Notes: generated by a model not told the origin, from the letters alone. A DNA stretch of 64,000 nt from Heterocephalus glaber (GCF_000247695.1 NW_004624795.1:3213307-3277306), one strand, 5' to 3'. Positions 1-10,759 are shown, numbered from the stretch's first letter. Numbers and translations are program-made.

Positions 1-2
1 GG

Positions 3-1409
3 ATGAACGTGGGCACTGCGCACAGCGAGGTGAACCCCAACACACGGGTGATGAACAGCCGCGGCATCTGGTTGTCCTACGTGCTGGCCATCGGGCTCCT
101 CCACGTCGTGCTGCTCAGCATCCCCTTCGTGAGCGTCCCTGTCGTCTGGACCCTCACCAACCTCATCCACAACATGGTGAGAGCCTCCTGCGGCCAGCCT
201 GGCACAGCTGAGGCACAGGAGGGGCTTGGCAGACCCGGGCCAGGTAGCCGGGGGGTGCCCTGACAGCATCCATCTCCAGAGCCCAGGCCATCGCCCGCCT
301 CTGCCCCATGCTCCTGGGTCCAGCCCCATGCATAGAGTCAAGTCTGCACATGGGTCCCTCCCTGCAGAGTGGGTGGCTTCGGGCGTCAGAAGGTGGCCCC
401 AGCACCCAGGCGTCTTGGTGCCTGGCCTTGTGCTGGATGGCCTGTGGCGCTGTCATCCACTCTTGTCCCTCTCTGTCCCTGCCCACCTGCTGCTGCTCTG
501 GGCCCAGTGGGCATCTGGTCCTTTCTTGTCATGGTGCCCTTTCTGGTTGGCGCATGGAGGGCAGCATCTGTGCCCGTTCTGCATGCCAGGCCTGGCCTCT
601 GCCAGGCTCCTGCCTGTGTCCTGCTGCCCAGTGGAGGGAGGCCAGAGGTCACCAGAAGCTATTACTGGTAGAAAAGTTGAATCGGGGACCCTGAAGGGCT
701 TTCCCCTCCCCTTTTGTGGTATAGGGGATTGAACCCAGGGCCTTCACACTGAGCTATTTATTTTAAATTTTGAGGCAAGGTGTCTTAAATTGCTAAATGC
801 CCAGGCTGGGCTGGAAGAACTTGAAATTCTCTTGCTCAGCCTCCCAGAGTCCTGGGATTACAGTTGAGCATCTCCTCCACAGGCTCCCTTAGCCTTTTGT
901 ATCTTCTAAGGAAGCCCTTTCCTTCCAGGGCATGTACATCTTCCTGCACACAGTAAAAGGGACACCCTTTGAGACCCCGGACCAGGGCAAGGCGAGGTTG
1001 CTGACCCACTGGGAGCAGATGGACTACGGGGTCCAGTTCACGGCCTCTCGGAAGTTCTTAACCATCACACCCATTGTGCTGTGAGTGCCCCGGTGGGCGG
1101 GGTGAGGCCTGGCCTGGCCTGGCCTGGGCATAGCCCCGGGGAATTGCAGGGGTGGCACTGCGCTACTGGGGTGGAGTAGGAAGGCCTCGTAGCCCAGGAG
1201 TTAGTTCCAGTCTCGGACCTCGGGACCCCGGGCGCCCTCCCACCTTCCCATCTGTCCCACCCTCTACCCACAGGTACTTCCTCACCAGCTTCTACACCAA
1301 GTACGACCAGATCCACTTCGTCCTCAATACGGTGTCCTTGATGAGCGTGCTCATCCCCAAGCTGCCCCAGCTGCACGGAGTCCGAATTTTTGGCATCAAT
1401 AAGTACTGA
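3..1409 (+). CDS. ORMDL3: ORMDL3, ORMDL sphingolipid biosynthesis regulator 3
   Basis: Three coding exons join in frame: 3-176, 929-1080 and 1274-1409, giving 462 nt or 153 aa plus TGA, the full length of the human protein. Splice sites are canonical: donors gtgaga at 177 and gtgagt at 1081, acceptors ending 928 and 1273. The protein starts [20 protein letters not shown] and ends [11 protein letters not shown]; the one difference from human that I noticed is Val for Ile at residue 35. Hydrophobic stretches near residues 22-42, 43-63 and toward the C-terminus fit an ER multi-pass membrane protein. The family binds serine palmitoyltransferase (SPTLC1/SPTLC2) and restrains sphingolipid synthesis in response to ceramide. 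Paralogues ORMDL1 and ORMDL2 are very similar, but the gasdermin relic, ZPBP2 and IKZF3 downstream fix this as ORMDL3. The 5' UTR exon lies left of the window; the start codon is at base 3. Confidence 0.97.
713..893 (-). repeat. B1-dID dimeric SINE in ORMDL3 intron
   Basis: The ID-like half comes first ('ggggattgaacccagggcc', 'actgagctat'), then a diverged B1 half ('tgaggcaaggtgtct', 'gcctcccagagtcctggg'). Read on the minus strand this is B1 followed by ID. It is heavily mutated and therefore old. Confidence 0.75.
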
Positions 1410-2138
1410 GAGGGCACAGGAGGGCAGATGCTCTCACTGCAATGCTGAACACGGAGCTTGGAGCTCAGGATGCTGTGAAGCCAGAACATCCCCGGGCCTA
1501 GTTTCCCCTGGCTTCCCCAGTAGCGATTTGGAGTAGTTTGTAGTGGGGTTGGTGTGGGCCCTCAGGCTCTAACCCTTTCTGAATTTTTTGATCTTTCCTT
1601 TTGGCTTTTGAGTAGAGACTCCATGGGGTGGTCAGGGAAGGGGCTGGGCTCTGGGTGACCTCGGACCTGCGAGGTTGGGACAGGAGGCCGGGCTGGGGAC
1701 CCCGGTCACTTATTTACCCAAAGCACTTTACCCCTGCACAGGGAGCCGGGGACGGTACGGTTCTGGATCGTGTCCCCGTAGGTCTCAGCCTTAGGGTAGT
1801 GCTCAGTGTTCTTGTTCAGATCTCGGGAAGTGCGTGACACTGCCCAACTCCATGGCACAGACAGCTGTCTAACACGGGCCTCAGGATTCGGCAGCTCCCC
1901 TCAGCCTGGCCCGGTGTGGTGGGCAGGGCACAGGGCTGGCATGCAGGGTTGGAGCCACACCGTCCGGTCCTGGTGGAGGCTGGGAGAGGGAGTGGGGCGA
2001 GCTGGGGTAGCCAGTTGGGTCTTTGAGGTAGGGGCTGCGTGGATGGGTGTAAAGGGGTTGGGGGGAGCTGGACCCCGTGTCCTCTGGGGTGTGGTTCGGG
2101 CCATGGGCTTGGGTGGTCATTTCACCTACGGCATGGAG

Positions 2139-2235
2139 GTTTTTGGTTTTTTTATTTTTTTGGTACTGGGGATCGAACTCCGGTCCTTAGCTTGCGAGGC
2201 AGGTGGTGGAACCACTGAGCTAAATCCCCGGCCCT
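2139..2235 (-). repeat. ID SINE in ORMDL3 3' UTR
   Basis: Full-length ID with its A-tail seen as a T run, flanked by a perfect 15-bp target duplication 'acctacggcatggag' at 2124-2138 and 2236-2250. Confidence 0.92.
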
Positions 2236-2799
2236 ACCTACGGCATGGAGATGGCAGTGGGAAGGCGGGGCAGCTGCAGGGCTGAGGTTCTTGGGTTGGT
2301 GGGAGGGGTGGCCCGCTGGCCGCCCTGGTGCAGGTCTGGTCGGACACCGCCCTCTGCAGTGGTGAGGGGCGTGGGGGTGGGAAGCTGCCACAGAAATGAT
2401 GGGTGGTGGGTGCCTGCCCAGCCCTGCACCCTGCAATCTCCTCCTATGGGCAGGCTCTGGGGCCTGGCTTCTGCAGGGCACACACATGTGGGCCAGGAAG
2501 CCACCCCACACAGCTGGGCTGCTGGACCCCTGCCCAGGTAGGGCAGTGGGGGAAGCATGGAGTGGCCGCAGGTGCTGCCCCCTCATCCCAAGCCCGGGCT
2601 GGGCTGAGCTGCCTGCCTCTCCCCCGCAGCTTGGGGCGCTGTGCTTTAGAGCAGGGCCTGAGCGAGGAGGGTGCCCCCTTCCCCAGCTTTGCCTCCTGGC
2701 GCCCCCCCATGTAGCATAGGGAACTTTCACCTTCACATCTTTCTAAGCGAAGCGTGAATAGGATTTTTACTCCCTTTGTACAGTATTCTGAGAAACGCA

Positions 2800-2805
2800 A
2801 ATAAA
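2800..2805 (+). promoter_or_regulatory. ORMDL3: Polyadenylation signal AATAAA of ORMDL3
   Basis: Canonical AATAAA 1.39 kb after the ORMDL3 stop, followed by the T/G-rich stretch 'gttcctgcttcctgtgtctg'. It is the only canonical signal seen between the stop codon and 2830, so cleavage is expected around 2818-2828. Confidence 0.8.
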
Positions 2806-3140
2806 GGGCGATCCGTTCCTGCTTCCTGTGTCTGGCCGCTGCCTCCTGGGGGCTCTGGGGAGGGGACTCTGGGATGCCGCAGCCCCGTGGGAGCTGGCGG
2901 AGGCTCTGAGCAGAGCAGGACCTGCTGTCAGTGCCATAGGCCTCGAACCTCAGACTCGGAACAGCCAGGCCAGGAGGGCGTGCGGCCCAGCGATGGCTTC
3001 ACACATGGAGCTGGGGTCCCAAAAGGTGCCCAGTGTTTCCCCCTGGACTCCGTCCCTCTCCTGAGGTCTTCCCAGTCACTGCCGCCTTGGGAGGGCCCCA
3101 TTTCCTCCGGCCCTGCCTGCCCTCCTCATGGGTTTGGCTT

Positions 3141-3258
3141 GTTTTGAGACAGGATCTTGCTACATTACGTAGTTCATGCTGGCCTCAAACTTGTGATTCT
3201 CCTGCCTCGGCCTCCCGAGTGCTGGGATTACAGGTGTGTGCTACTGTGCCCAGTGCTT
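3141..3258 (-). repeat. B1 SINE
   Basis: 'ttttgagacaggatcttgct' to 'ggtgtgtgctactgtgccca' is the reverse of a B1 monomer. The internal duplication is not present. Confidence 0.85.
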
Positions 3259-3520
3259 TCTCTGGGCTCCAGGGATGTTCATACTTCTTCCTTTGCCAGG
3301 AGCATGAGTGGGAAGGGAAACAGCACCCCTTGCAGAAGCCCGGGTGTGGGAGGGGTCCCCCCAGCAGCCTGCCCAGCTCTGGCCCTGGGCCAGCATCGCT
3401 ACCTCCTCGGGGTGGTTCTGGCCCAGGTCCAGCTGGTGCCGTGTCACCCTGCCCACCCCCACAGGCCACGAACGGCCCAGGAGGAGAAATGCAGTTGGGC
3501 CAGCCAGGCCTGCAGGTCAC

Positions 3521-3625
3521 TTCAGCCGCCATCTGTTCCAGTCCCAGCCCTGCCACTTGCTAGCATGTGGCCTTAGCAAGCTCCTCCTCTGAGCCTGAGC
3601 CTCCCGCTGTGTCAGGAGACCACCT
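3521..3625 (+). repeat. MIR SINE fragment
   Basis: Contains MIR-like 'cagccctgccacttgctagc' followed by 'tgtggccttagcaag' and 'ctctgagcctgagcctcc', the conserved central part of MIR. Both ends are lost. Confidence 0.65.
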
Positions 3626-4800
3626 GCTTGGGATCTGGTGGGCCTCCACATGGCACCCAGCAGGTAACTTCACATGTGACACCCGCGTTAGTCACCCTAA
3701 CTGCCACCACTTCCTCGGATGCTCTTCCACACCTGAGGGGTGCGAGGGGGGAAACAGGCTGGGCTGGCTCAGGGTCTTCTCTGAGGAGGCCCACAGGGCT
3801 GGCCCACGGGGAGGCGTGTTGTGGAGGAGGCGGGTGCAGGGGTCTGCATCTCCCTGAGAACATTTGGGAGGGTGCACGGGGAAGAGGCTCTTCCTCCCGT
3901 CCTGGGCTGCAGGTGCTTGCAGGTGTCCTTGCCGCCCACCTTCGCACCGGGACAGTGCCTTCTGAGGCACTCACGCCGAACGGAGCTGTCTGCTGCCATT
4001 CAGCTGGTCCCTCCCCTCTTCCTGCACAAGATTGCATGGCAGCCCAGACTCACTGAGGGGAGTAGATCTCAGGGTCTCCCACCTCCTTGGGTCGAAAAGG
4101 AAAGGTGGCCCCTGGCCTTCTGTCTCCACTGCAGCCATAGGTGGCTCACCAACAGGCCTGGGCTGTGGGTGCCAGCCCTGCCCAGGCTTCCAAGGAGTGC
4201 CGCCCCCGGGGGCTCCAGTCATTTCCATTCCTGGTGAGCAGCTGGGACAGGTGGGAGATGGCCCTGAGATGGGCCTGTAGTCCCACCGGCTTCCCAGGGT
4301 CCTGGGAAGGGTTCCCAGACCAGTGGTGAGCAGCCCCCTGGGCCAGGTAGGAGGGACTGGGGAAGCGGAGCCTAGGAAGCTTCTGTTTCTTTCAGAGGCC
4401 ACCAGCCCACGTGGAACGCTTGGTAGGAGGCGCCCACCCGACTGCATCAGAGCCAGCAAGGCAGGGAGCCAGAAACTGGCCAAGAGAGGAAGCCACCAGA
4501 TGGGGCTGGAAGGGAGCTCTGACAGCCTCTCCTCACCTGGGTCTGCTCATCAGCATCAGCCAGCCTGGTGGGGACGGTGGCGCCCAAACGGACATGCAGC
4601 AAGCAGGCCTCATCTTCCTGCTTGGGGTAGTCCCACTCCATCTCCTCCAGACAGGTTCCTGTGGGCAGAGCAGGGTCAGCCCTGTGATGTTCACTCTTCC
4701 TTAGGATGAAGGCAAACCATTCCCGGTCCTGTTGCCCTATCATCTTTGGCTTTTCCTTGACCCTAGGCTGCCAAAGGTAGAAGATTTAAAACCCTGAACT

Positions 4801-4899
4801 GGGCCAGGGATTTAGCTCAGTGGTACCGTGCCTGCCTCAAAAGCACAAGGTCCTGAGTTCGATCCCTGGTACCAAATAAATAAATAAATAAAAATAAAA
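4801..4899 (+). repeat. ID SINE
   Basis: Full-length: 'gggccagggatttagctcag' with the Pol III A-box region, B-box 'gttcgatcc', then 'ctggtaccaa' and an A-rich (AAAT)n tail. Confidence 0.92.
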
Positions 4900-5062
4900 C
4901 CCTGAACCAATACCCTCTTCTCCCAAATTGACGTACATCCTCTGTCTAAAACCGAGACAGTCACAAAAGCTGTGGACCAGGAGGTGGATGGTGGAAAGGA
5001 CGGTCCCTGATGCCAGCAGCCTACACTGCTGGTGGCTGGTGGTACAGAGGAGGAGGGTGCTA

Positions 5063-5097
5063 ATCACTTCTCAGCCTTTTGGCTAAGATCAAGTGTA
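5063..5097 (+). pseudogene. U2 snRNA retropseudogene (first 35 nt only)
   Basis: 35 nt match the 5' end of U2 snRNA ('ttttggctaagatcaagtgt' is exact) with two mismatches in the first 12 bases. It is flanked by a perfect 14-bp direct repeat 'ggaggagggtgcta' at 5049-5062 and 5098-5111. The 3' part of U2, including the Sm site, is absent, so it cannot make a working snRNA. The target duplication indicates L1-type reverse transcription and integration. No poly(A) tail is seen. Confidence 0.9.
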
Positions 5098-5524
5098 GGA
5101 GGAGGGTGCTATTTGGATACCACTACTGCTGCTTGGACCTCACCCTGCAGGGCATCCTGAGCAGGACCAAGGGCTCCCAGGCCAGTACGAGGCGGTGGAG
5201 GGGGCCAGCCAGGGGACCTCGCCTGCTTCTGCTTCATCCAGTTCTTGACCCCCTGATGCCATCACCTACATCACCCAATCTGTTTGCAGTCTGTCTGCAC
5301 AAGGCAGTCCAAGAAGCCACACAAGAACTGCGCAGTGGGAGGGGAGAGGGAGTAAAATTCATTCATATTGGAAACCATTCCTACATAGTCTTCCTTTCCT
5401 CCCTTTCCTCTTTATAAACAATTTCTTTTCAATTAGTGGAGTTCTCCTTATGCTTACACAGAGGAATAAATGGAGGCTCTTGGCTTAATGGCCAAGGAGG
5501 ATGCAGAACTTAGAGCTGGGGCCA

Positions 5525-5695
5525 CCAGTTCAGAGCCTGGTTCTGCCCCTGACCATCTGGGCGAACTCTGGACAGGTTGCTTCAGCGTCCTCATCTGTTG
5601 ACTCCAGAAGATGCTTCCAAGAATCAAATGAGAATCAGTTAAATTGATCATTTATTATCACAGGGCCTGGCCCAGAAGGGACATTCAGTAGCAGT
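5525..5695 (+). repeat. MIR SINE
   Basis: Carries 'cctggttctgcccctgacc', 'gacaggttgcttcagcgtcc', 'ctcatctgttgactcc' and 'cagggcctggcccagaagg', in the order of the MIR consensus, ending with the tail-side 'acattcagtag'. Confidence 0.75.
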
Positions 5696-6143
5696 CACTG
5701 CAACTATCCTGGTGGTGGTGGCTACTACTTATCCTTCCACATTCCTTGGCTATCAGGACTGTGAGGGAAGTTGTGGGTTTGAAGGGGTTTATAGTAGAGT
5801 CAGTTATTCTATCCCCGTCTCAGAACTCAGCAATTCCCGGAGTTTCTTGGGTTTCAAAAGCCCCAGGGCGGGTTTGGTTGAACCTTCCCTTGGTGTATTA
5901 GGGTTCAGATTCAGTATAAAATGTATGTGTGATTACATAAGGGATTCATGAGGTAAGGTTACAGGATCAGAAGTGAGAGCCCCAAAGGCCATTGGCCAGA
6001 TCAGATAAGGAAGAATCCAAGATGGTCACGTGGGCGCTGAAGCATGGGAAGATCCAGGAACAATGGAAGGTCAAGGCCAGGAAGCTTGCTGCAGTCACCG
6101 GTGAGAGTCAGAGTTTGTCCTGGAAGCCAGAAGGAACTAGAGA

Positions 6144-6189
6144 CCAGAGGCAATAGTAATGAATATTGTCCAGAGGCAATAGTAATGAA
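6144..6189. repeat. Two-copy tandem duplication, 26-bp period
   Basis: The 20-mer 'ccagaggcaatagtaatgaa' occurs identically at 6144-6163 and 6170-6189 with a 6-bp spacer. Confidence 0.9.
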
Positions 6190-6972
6190 GACTGGAGCTC
6201 TTCCGAAAGAGGAAAGACTGCCATATTTCCCTGTTAGTCTCTCCAGGCTACAAGCTTATTGGTTGAGTCACCCACCTCGGGGGCGGGACTTCCCTCCTCA
6301 GTCTGGGGCCTACCTGTCAATCATCCAGACACACCCAGAGCTTTACTAACCTGCTAGGCGCTTCCCATTCAAATCAAGTTGACAGATGGTGATGAAGGAT
6401 TACACTCGGAGATTCCTTTCAGTGTCTCCCTCTGAAATAGAGAGGAGTTTACCGTATTTCATGTTAAAAAGCCCGTTTCTTCTCCTTTGGTCTCATGCCA
6501 GGAGATTGGGCAAGACTTCGGGCAGCCTGAAGAGTTTTGCAGCGTCCCCCTGTGCCGGGCCCGGCTGTATTGTGGGCAGGAACAGTGCCTGAGGTAGGAG
6601 GAGGGGGCAGACCTTTCCACAGGGGACTTTAGTTAAGCCAGCAAGGAGAGGTTTCAGGCTAGCAGTTTTCAGAGCCAATTTTCTGAAAAGCGAATGCTAG
6701 GAGCTGATTTATCAAAAGCCAGTTCTCAAGAAATTTGTGCAATGATTATTTCACCAAAAACAACACACAAAAATACTTTAACTTGGGACAGTGATGTTTT
6801 GCAACAAATTCCCCAGGGACAGGGGTAAAGTGTAAGTCTGTAAAAATTTTAACTAGGACAGCTTCAAAGCCCGTTTGTGTACAAAGTTCAGAAGTGGAAG
6901 TGCAAACAAACTGAAAAAAATCCTTATAGTCTTAGAAATCTGAATCACTTTTCAGCAACTTGGTTTGTTCCT

Positions 6973-7126
6973 TTTTTTTTGGATTTTTGAGACAGGGTCT
7001 CACTATGTAGTTCAGGTTGCTGGCCTTGAACTCACTATGTAGCCCAGGCTAGCTTCAAATGCTCAGTGATCCTCCTGCTTCAGCCTCCCAAGTGCTTGAT
7101 TACAGATGTGCACCACCACACCCAGC
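6973..7126 (-). repeat. B1 SINE with internal duplication
   Basis: Reverse-orientation B1 in which the 'ctatgtag..caggc' segment appears twice ('actatgtagttcaggttgc', 'actatgtagcccaggctagc'), the hallmark of rodent B1. Confidence 0.88.
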
Positions 7127-7216
7127 AGTTTGTTCCCTTTTCAAACAGATTATTTAGTTTTGAACTATATGGCTCTGATGGTGTGGTTAATGTGCACTTT
7201 TTAAAAACTAAAGTTT

Positions 7217-7273
7217 GCTGCCTCGCAAGCGCAAGGTCCTGAGTTCGATCCCCGGTACGAAAAAAAAAACACA
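7217..7273 (+). repeat. 5'-truncated ID SINE
   Basis: Begins inside the element at 'ctgcctcgcaag', lacking the A-box half, and ends with an A-rich tail. The target duplication 'aaaaactaaagtttg' is at 7203-7217 and 7274-7288. Confidence 0.9.
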
Positions 7274-7637
7274 AAAAACTAAAGTTTGAACTTTTTATTC
7301 AGAGTAAGTGGTCCTGTCTCCTTTGGCTTCTCTTGGTTCTGACAGTTTCTCAGACTTCCCTTGCTTTTGATGACTTTGCTAGTTTTGAGCAGCATTGCTC
7401 AGACATATTTAGGAAGGCCCTCTGATGGAATTTTTCTGATTTTTTTCCCCTCGTAGCTCAGCTGTGGTTGTGGTTTCAGGTGGAAGAGCACATGTTATCA
7501 AGGGTACTGCCACCTGCATGCCTTATCACTGCTGACGTGGCCTCGGTCACCTGGCTGGGTAGTGCGTCTTGGCTTTCGGTTTCCCTCCCTCCCTTCTCCA
7601 CACTGTCCCTCTTTGTGTCCATAGTTTTCTCTCTCTT

Positions 7638-7721
7638 TTTTTTTTTGGTACCGGGGATTGAACTCGGGTCCTTGGGCTTGCGGGGCAGGAGGCGGAACCA
7701 CTGAGCTAAATCCCTGGCCTT
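7638..7721 (-). repeat. ID SINE
   Basis: 'ggtaccggggattgaactcg' to 'actgagctaaatccctggcc' with a leading T run. It abuts the B1-dID/ID nest on its right. Confidence 0.9.
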
Positions 7722-7724
7722 TTT

Positions 7725-8078
7725 TTGCTGTACCCAGAGCTTTCACACTGAACTACATCCCCAGCCATTTATTTATTTATTTATTATCTATTTTGGCACT
7801 GGGGATTGAATTCGGAACCTTGTGTTTGCAAGGAGGCAGGCACTGGAACCACTGAGGAGCCATTTATTTGTTTATTATTTATTTATTTATTTTGGTACCG
7901 GGCATCGAACTCAGGTCCTTGTTCTTGTGAGGCAGGTGGTGAAACCACTGAGCTAAATGCCTGGCTCTGGAGCCATTTATTTAATGTTGAGGCAGGGTCT
8001 TGGTAAATTGCCCAGGCTGGGCTTGAACTTTTGATCCTCCTGCCTCAGCCTTCCAGGTGTGTACCTCCACAGGCTGTT
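7725..8078 (-). repeat. B1-dID dimer split by two ID insertions
   Basis: Outer element: ID half at 7725-7767 and B1 half at 7984-8078. Inside lie ID copies at about 7792-7857 and 7891-7967. The second has the target duplication 'ggagccatttattt' at 7856-7869 and 7969-7982. (ATTT)n runs separate the pieces. Confidence 0.8.
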
Positions 8079-8159
8079 CCCTCTTTAGCTCTACTTTGTC
8101 CTGTCTTATAGTGGCCTCTCAAATAGTGAAATAGGACTAAGTCACATGTTTTATTGGAA

Positions 8160-8335
8160 TGTGTGCCAGGCAATTTGCTAAGTGTTTACCTGCAGTATGC
8201 TGCTTAAGTTCCCCAGGCCAAGAAAGTAGGAGCTGTTAATTCTCTCCATCTCTGGATGAGGAAAGGGATCCAAAGAGGGCAAGGAACTAATCTAAGGCCA
8301 TGTAGCAAGAGGTGGCAGAGGGGGTGAAGCCAGGG
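8160..8335 (-). repeat. MIR SINE
   Basis: Reverse MIR order: 'ctggatgaggaaag', 'gggcaaggaactaa', 'aaggccatgtagcaag', 'aggtggcagag'. Diverged. Confidence 0.65.
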
Positions 8336-8512
8336 ACTGGGAGACCCTAGTGCCTCCTGTCAGGGAATCAGCCTTTCCTGGGGAGACCCAGCTCTGCTCC
8401 CTCAGAGGGGGCGACAGGGAAGGGAGCCCAGGGAAGGCCTGAGCCCGGGAGGCTTTTGTGGAGAAAGGACTTTGGGGTCCGCTCCAGTATGACCTTTGCC
8501 CGGTCTCTCCAG

Positions 8513-8671
8513 GCAGAGGCCCGTCAGCAAATTGTGGACAACGTGGACTTAATGCCAACAGTGAAATCATCCAACCCAGTGAGTCACAAGCACCCTCCAG
8601 GAGGCCACAGTCATAACATTAAGATGGTGAAGAGGAAGATAAACCAGAGATGTCTGGATTCCCTTCAGAAA
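8513..8671 (+). pseudogene. GSDMB: GSDMB relic exon, N-terminal domain part
   Basis: 159 nt open in frame between acceptor ctctccag and donor gtgagg. The translation contains AEARQQIVDNVDLMPTVKSS, aligning with the human stretch around AEFQILDNVDSTGEL, and ends DSLQK where human has ENRK. A few residues shorter than human, with low similarity in the middle. Confidence 0.75.
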
Positions 8672-8738
8672 GTGAGGCTGGTGATGGGCAGCAGCCCGGA
8701 CGGAGAGAGGAAAGCGTGTCTGGGGGCTGGTGACGCCC

Positions 8739-8884
8739 TCCTCTGGCAGTCCCCGCCCCCCGAAGCCGCGCCCTCCCCAGCCCCGCCCCTCAGTCCCCGC
8801 CCCAGAAGCCGCGCCCTCCCTGAGCCCCGCCCCAGAATCCCCGCCCTCCCCTGAGTCCCCGCCCTCCCCTGAGTCCCCGCCGGG
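8739..8884. repeat. GC-rich minisatellite
   Basis: C-rich tandem units: 'ccccgccctcccctgagt' occurs twice exactly (8839-8856, 8857-8874), preceded by two longer diverged copies containing 'gaagccgcgccctccc' (about 8749-8836). It lies just after the relic exon at 8513-8671. Confidence 0.8.
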
Positions 8885-9618
8885 GTCTGGACCTCCTTGC
8901 TTTCCTGGCCGTTCTCTACCCTTCCTCCCCTGGCTTTGCTTACCCTTCGGTATGGACCCTCCCCCAGCACACATTGGGTCCTCGAGAAAAGAGCTAAAGT
9001 GACGCACAACGAAACGGAAGCACACTTGCAGAAAAAGTGCCACCGCCCCGGGTTTTGATAGTTAGAGTAGTTAGAGGGCGGCGTGCTTCCAACAGGAGCG
9101 GCTTCGGGCTTCACTGGCTTCACAGCACAGCTCTGCTGCTGGTGCCGGTCTTTCCTGAGAGCGGCTCCCCCGGCTATTTTAATCACAGCATGCATCTCAT
9201 CGTGGAACCAGACGCCTCCTGAGCCCACGGACGGAGGGGTCGGGTTTGCCGCGTGCCCAGCTCGGTGTGGTAGGCACGGCGCACGCTGTGAACCCCTGCA
9301 GAGCAAGCAGCAGGCTTGGAACGCAGCTCTCTGCTTGGCCACCCGCTGGGTGACCTCGGGGCCTTCACACCCTGCACCTAAGGCACAGTTCTTCCTGTAA
9401 CAAATACATGCGATTCTGCCCGCGTGGCAGGGTCGTGTGAGGTTAAACGAAGTCGGTGTGGCCCACGCATGGATGCTGTTCAGTTCCCTTTTCCGCTGTG
9501 CGCCCCACCCGCCCACAGAAGCCAGGGATCCTCTCGAGGAGGAGGAGCTGGTGGCCCGGGAGAGGTGTGACGGGAGGAGGGCCCTGAGTCCTGGCTCCTC
9601 CTTTTCCACACCCCCCAG

Positions 9619-9735
9619 GAAGCTGAAGGAGCAACCACCCTCTAAGCGCCAGGCACTGTCCGGGATGCAAGAAGTGACTCTGGTGACGGAGACCCTGGAG
9701 AGGGATCAGCGGGAAACCCTGAAGGAAGGCCGCGG
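9619..9735 (+). pseudogene. GSDMB: GSDMB relic exon with the LVTETLE motif
   Basis: After a C-rich acceptor the frame reads KLKEQPPSKRQ and then EVTLVTETLERDQRETLK, matching human LKREL and NLYLVTETLETVKEETLK. Either AG at 9617-9618 or 9621-9622 could be the acceptor; the second keeps phase with the exon at 8513. No clear donor follows, so the 3' limit is approximate. Confidence 0.75.
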
Positions 9736-9937
9736 TCTGACATCCGGAGCCGGTTCTTTGGATGCCTTTTCAGCTGCAAACGGAAGGTTAGGGCCCTGGG
9801 TCCGGGTAGGATCATACCTCTGCAGGCCCCAGGCTCTGAGCTTTCTAGGGACGCCCTTTCCCCTTTCCTCCAAGCCCTTCAGGGCATTCTTAATTACACG
9901 GTGTTTTGCTCCTTGTCTTCTCTCTGCCTCCCTTTTT

Positions 9938-10144
9938 AGGCTACGTAGTGAGTTCAGGGCCAGCCTAAACTACAAAGGGAGACCCTGCCTCAAAAAACCA
10001 AAAAAAAAAGAACGAGTGAGGAATTTTTTTTTTTTTGAGTCAGGGTCTTGCTATGTAGCTCAGGCTGGCCTCAAACTCACAGTGATCCTCCTGCCTCTGC
10101 CTCCCAAGTGCTGGGATTTCAGGTGTGGGCCACCACACCTGGCA
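9938..10144. repeat. B1 fragments in opposite orientations
   Basis: A plus-strand B1 3' fragment at 9938-10008 ('gtgagttcagggccagcc', A-tail) and a minus-strand B1 at about 10024-10144 ('gagtcagggtcttgct' to 'ccaccacacctggca'). Confidence 0.82.
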
Positions 10145-10449
10145 ACCAGGACATTGTTTTTAAACAGAGGACAAATGGTCTGGAACCGTCTCCCAGTCAG
10201 GGTTGAAAGTATAGTAGGATGAGCCCAGAGGAGGGGACTGGCGGGGGGGGGGGGATCAACTTGATGGAGAAGCAGCCTGGGTGAAGCTGGGTCCCCTAGG
10301 ATGACTCTGATTTAAGGCTGTTGGCCAAAGATACACACAGTCGAGCTACTTTCCTGCTGGGCTGGAAGAGTGTTGGTCTGGCCCTGGTCTGTTACTCAGT
10401 AGCTTCTCAGCCCACCCCCTAGTCATGGTTTTCCTAACTTTAAAATGTA

Positions 10450-10758
10450 GGGCCACTGGGTGTTGTGCTGCATACCTGTAATCCTAGCTACTGGGGAGGC
10501 TGAGGCAGGAGGGTCACAAGTTCAAGACCAGATGTGGCAACTTAGAGGTACTCTAGCTCAAAATAAAAATTTAGGGTCTGGGATTTAGCTCAGTGGTCCT
10601 GCCGCCTGCCTTGCAAGTGCAAGGACCTGAGTTGAATCCCCGGTACCAAAAACAAAACAAAGCAAAACAAATCAAAATGAAAATTTAAAGGAGCTGGGAA
10701 TGTAGCTCAGTAGTATAGCATGGCACTTACCTAGTTAGCATGCACAAGGCCCTAGAAA
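10450..10758 (+). repeat. B1-dID dimer with ID inserted at the joint
   Basis: B1 half at 10450-10572, young-type ID at 10574-10680, then the original ID half 'gagctgggaatgtagctcag' at 10690-10758. The short repeat 'aaaattta' on both sides of the inner ID looks like its target duplication. Confidence 0.8.
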
Positions 10759-10759
10759 A

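Larger units (their letters stand above)
1410..2825 (+). other. ORMDL3: ORMDL3 3' UTR
   Basis: GC-rich untranslated stretch after the TGA, running to just past the AATAAA at 2800-2805. It is interrupted by an ID element at 2139-2235, which would therefore be transcribed antisense inside the mature mRNA. ORFs in this stretch have no recognisable protein similarity. Confidence 0.8.
2826..8512. other. ORMDL3-GSDMB interval, no gene recognised
   Basis: This interval should hold the 5' exons of the gasdermin (residues 1 to about 80 of the human protein). I could not recognise any of them on the plus strand. What is visible is B1, ID, MIR and U2-derived insertions plus GC-rich unique sequence at 3260-4790 and 5700-6960. 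Long ORFs here, such as 2152-2736 minus and 3971-4483 minus, are low-complexity and match no family I know. Confidence 0.5.

Noticed and set aside
3971..4483. 170-aa minus-strand frame between ORMDL3 and the gasdermin
   Set aside because: GC-rich, no domain, no conserved splice or start context that I can see.
8304..8320. CTCF-like word 'caagaggtggcag'
   Set aside because: It lies in a MIR where 'agtggcagag' is part of the consensus; not enough for a CTCF call without binding data.
8665..9609. 314-aa open frame on the minus strand
   Set aside because: It runs through a C-rich minisatellite and antisense to gasdermin exons. Its composition follows GC content and it has no recognisable domain.
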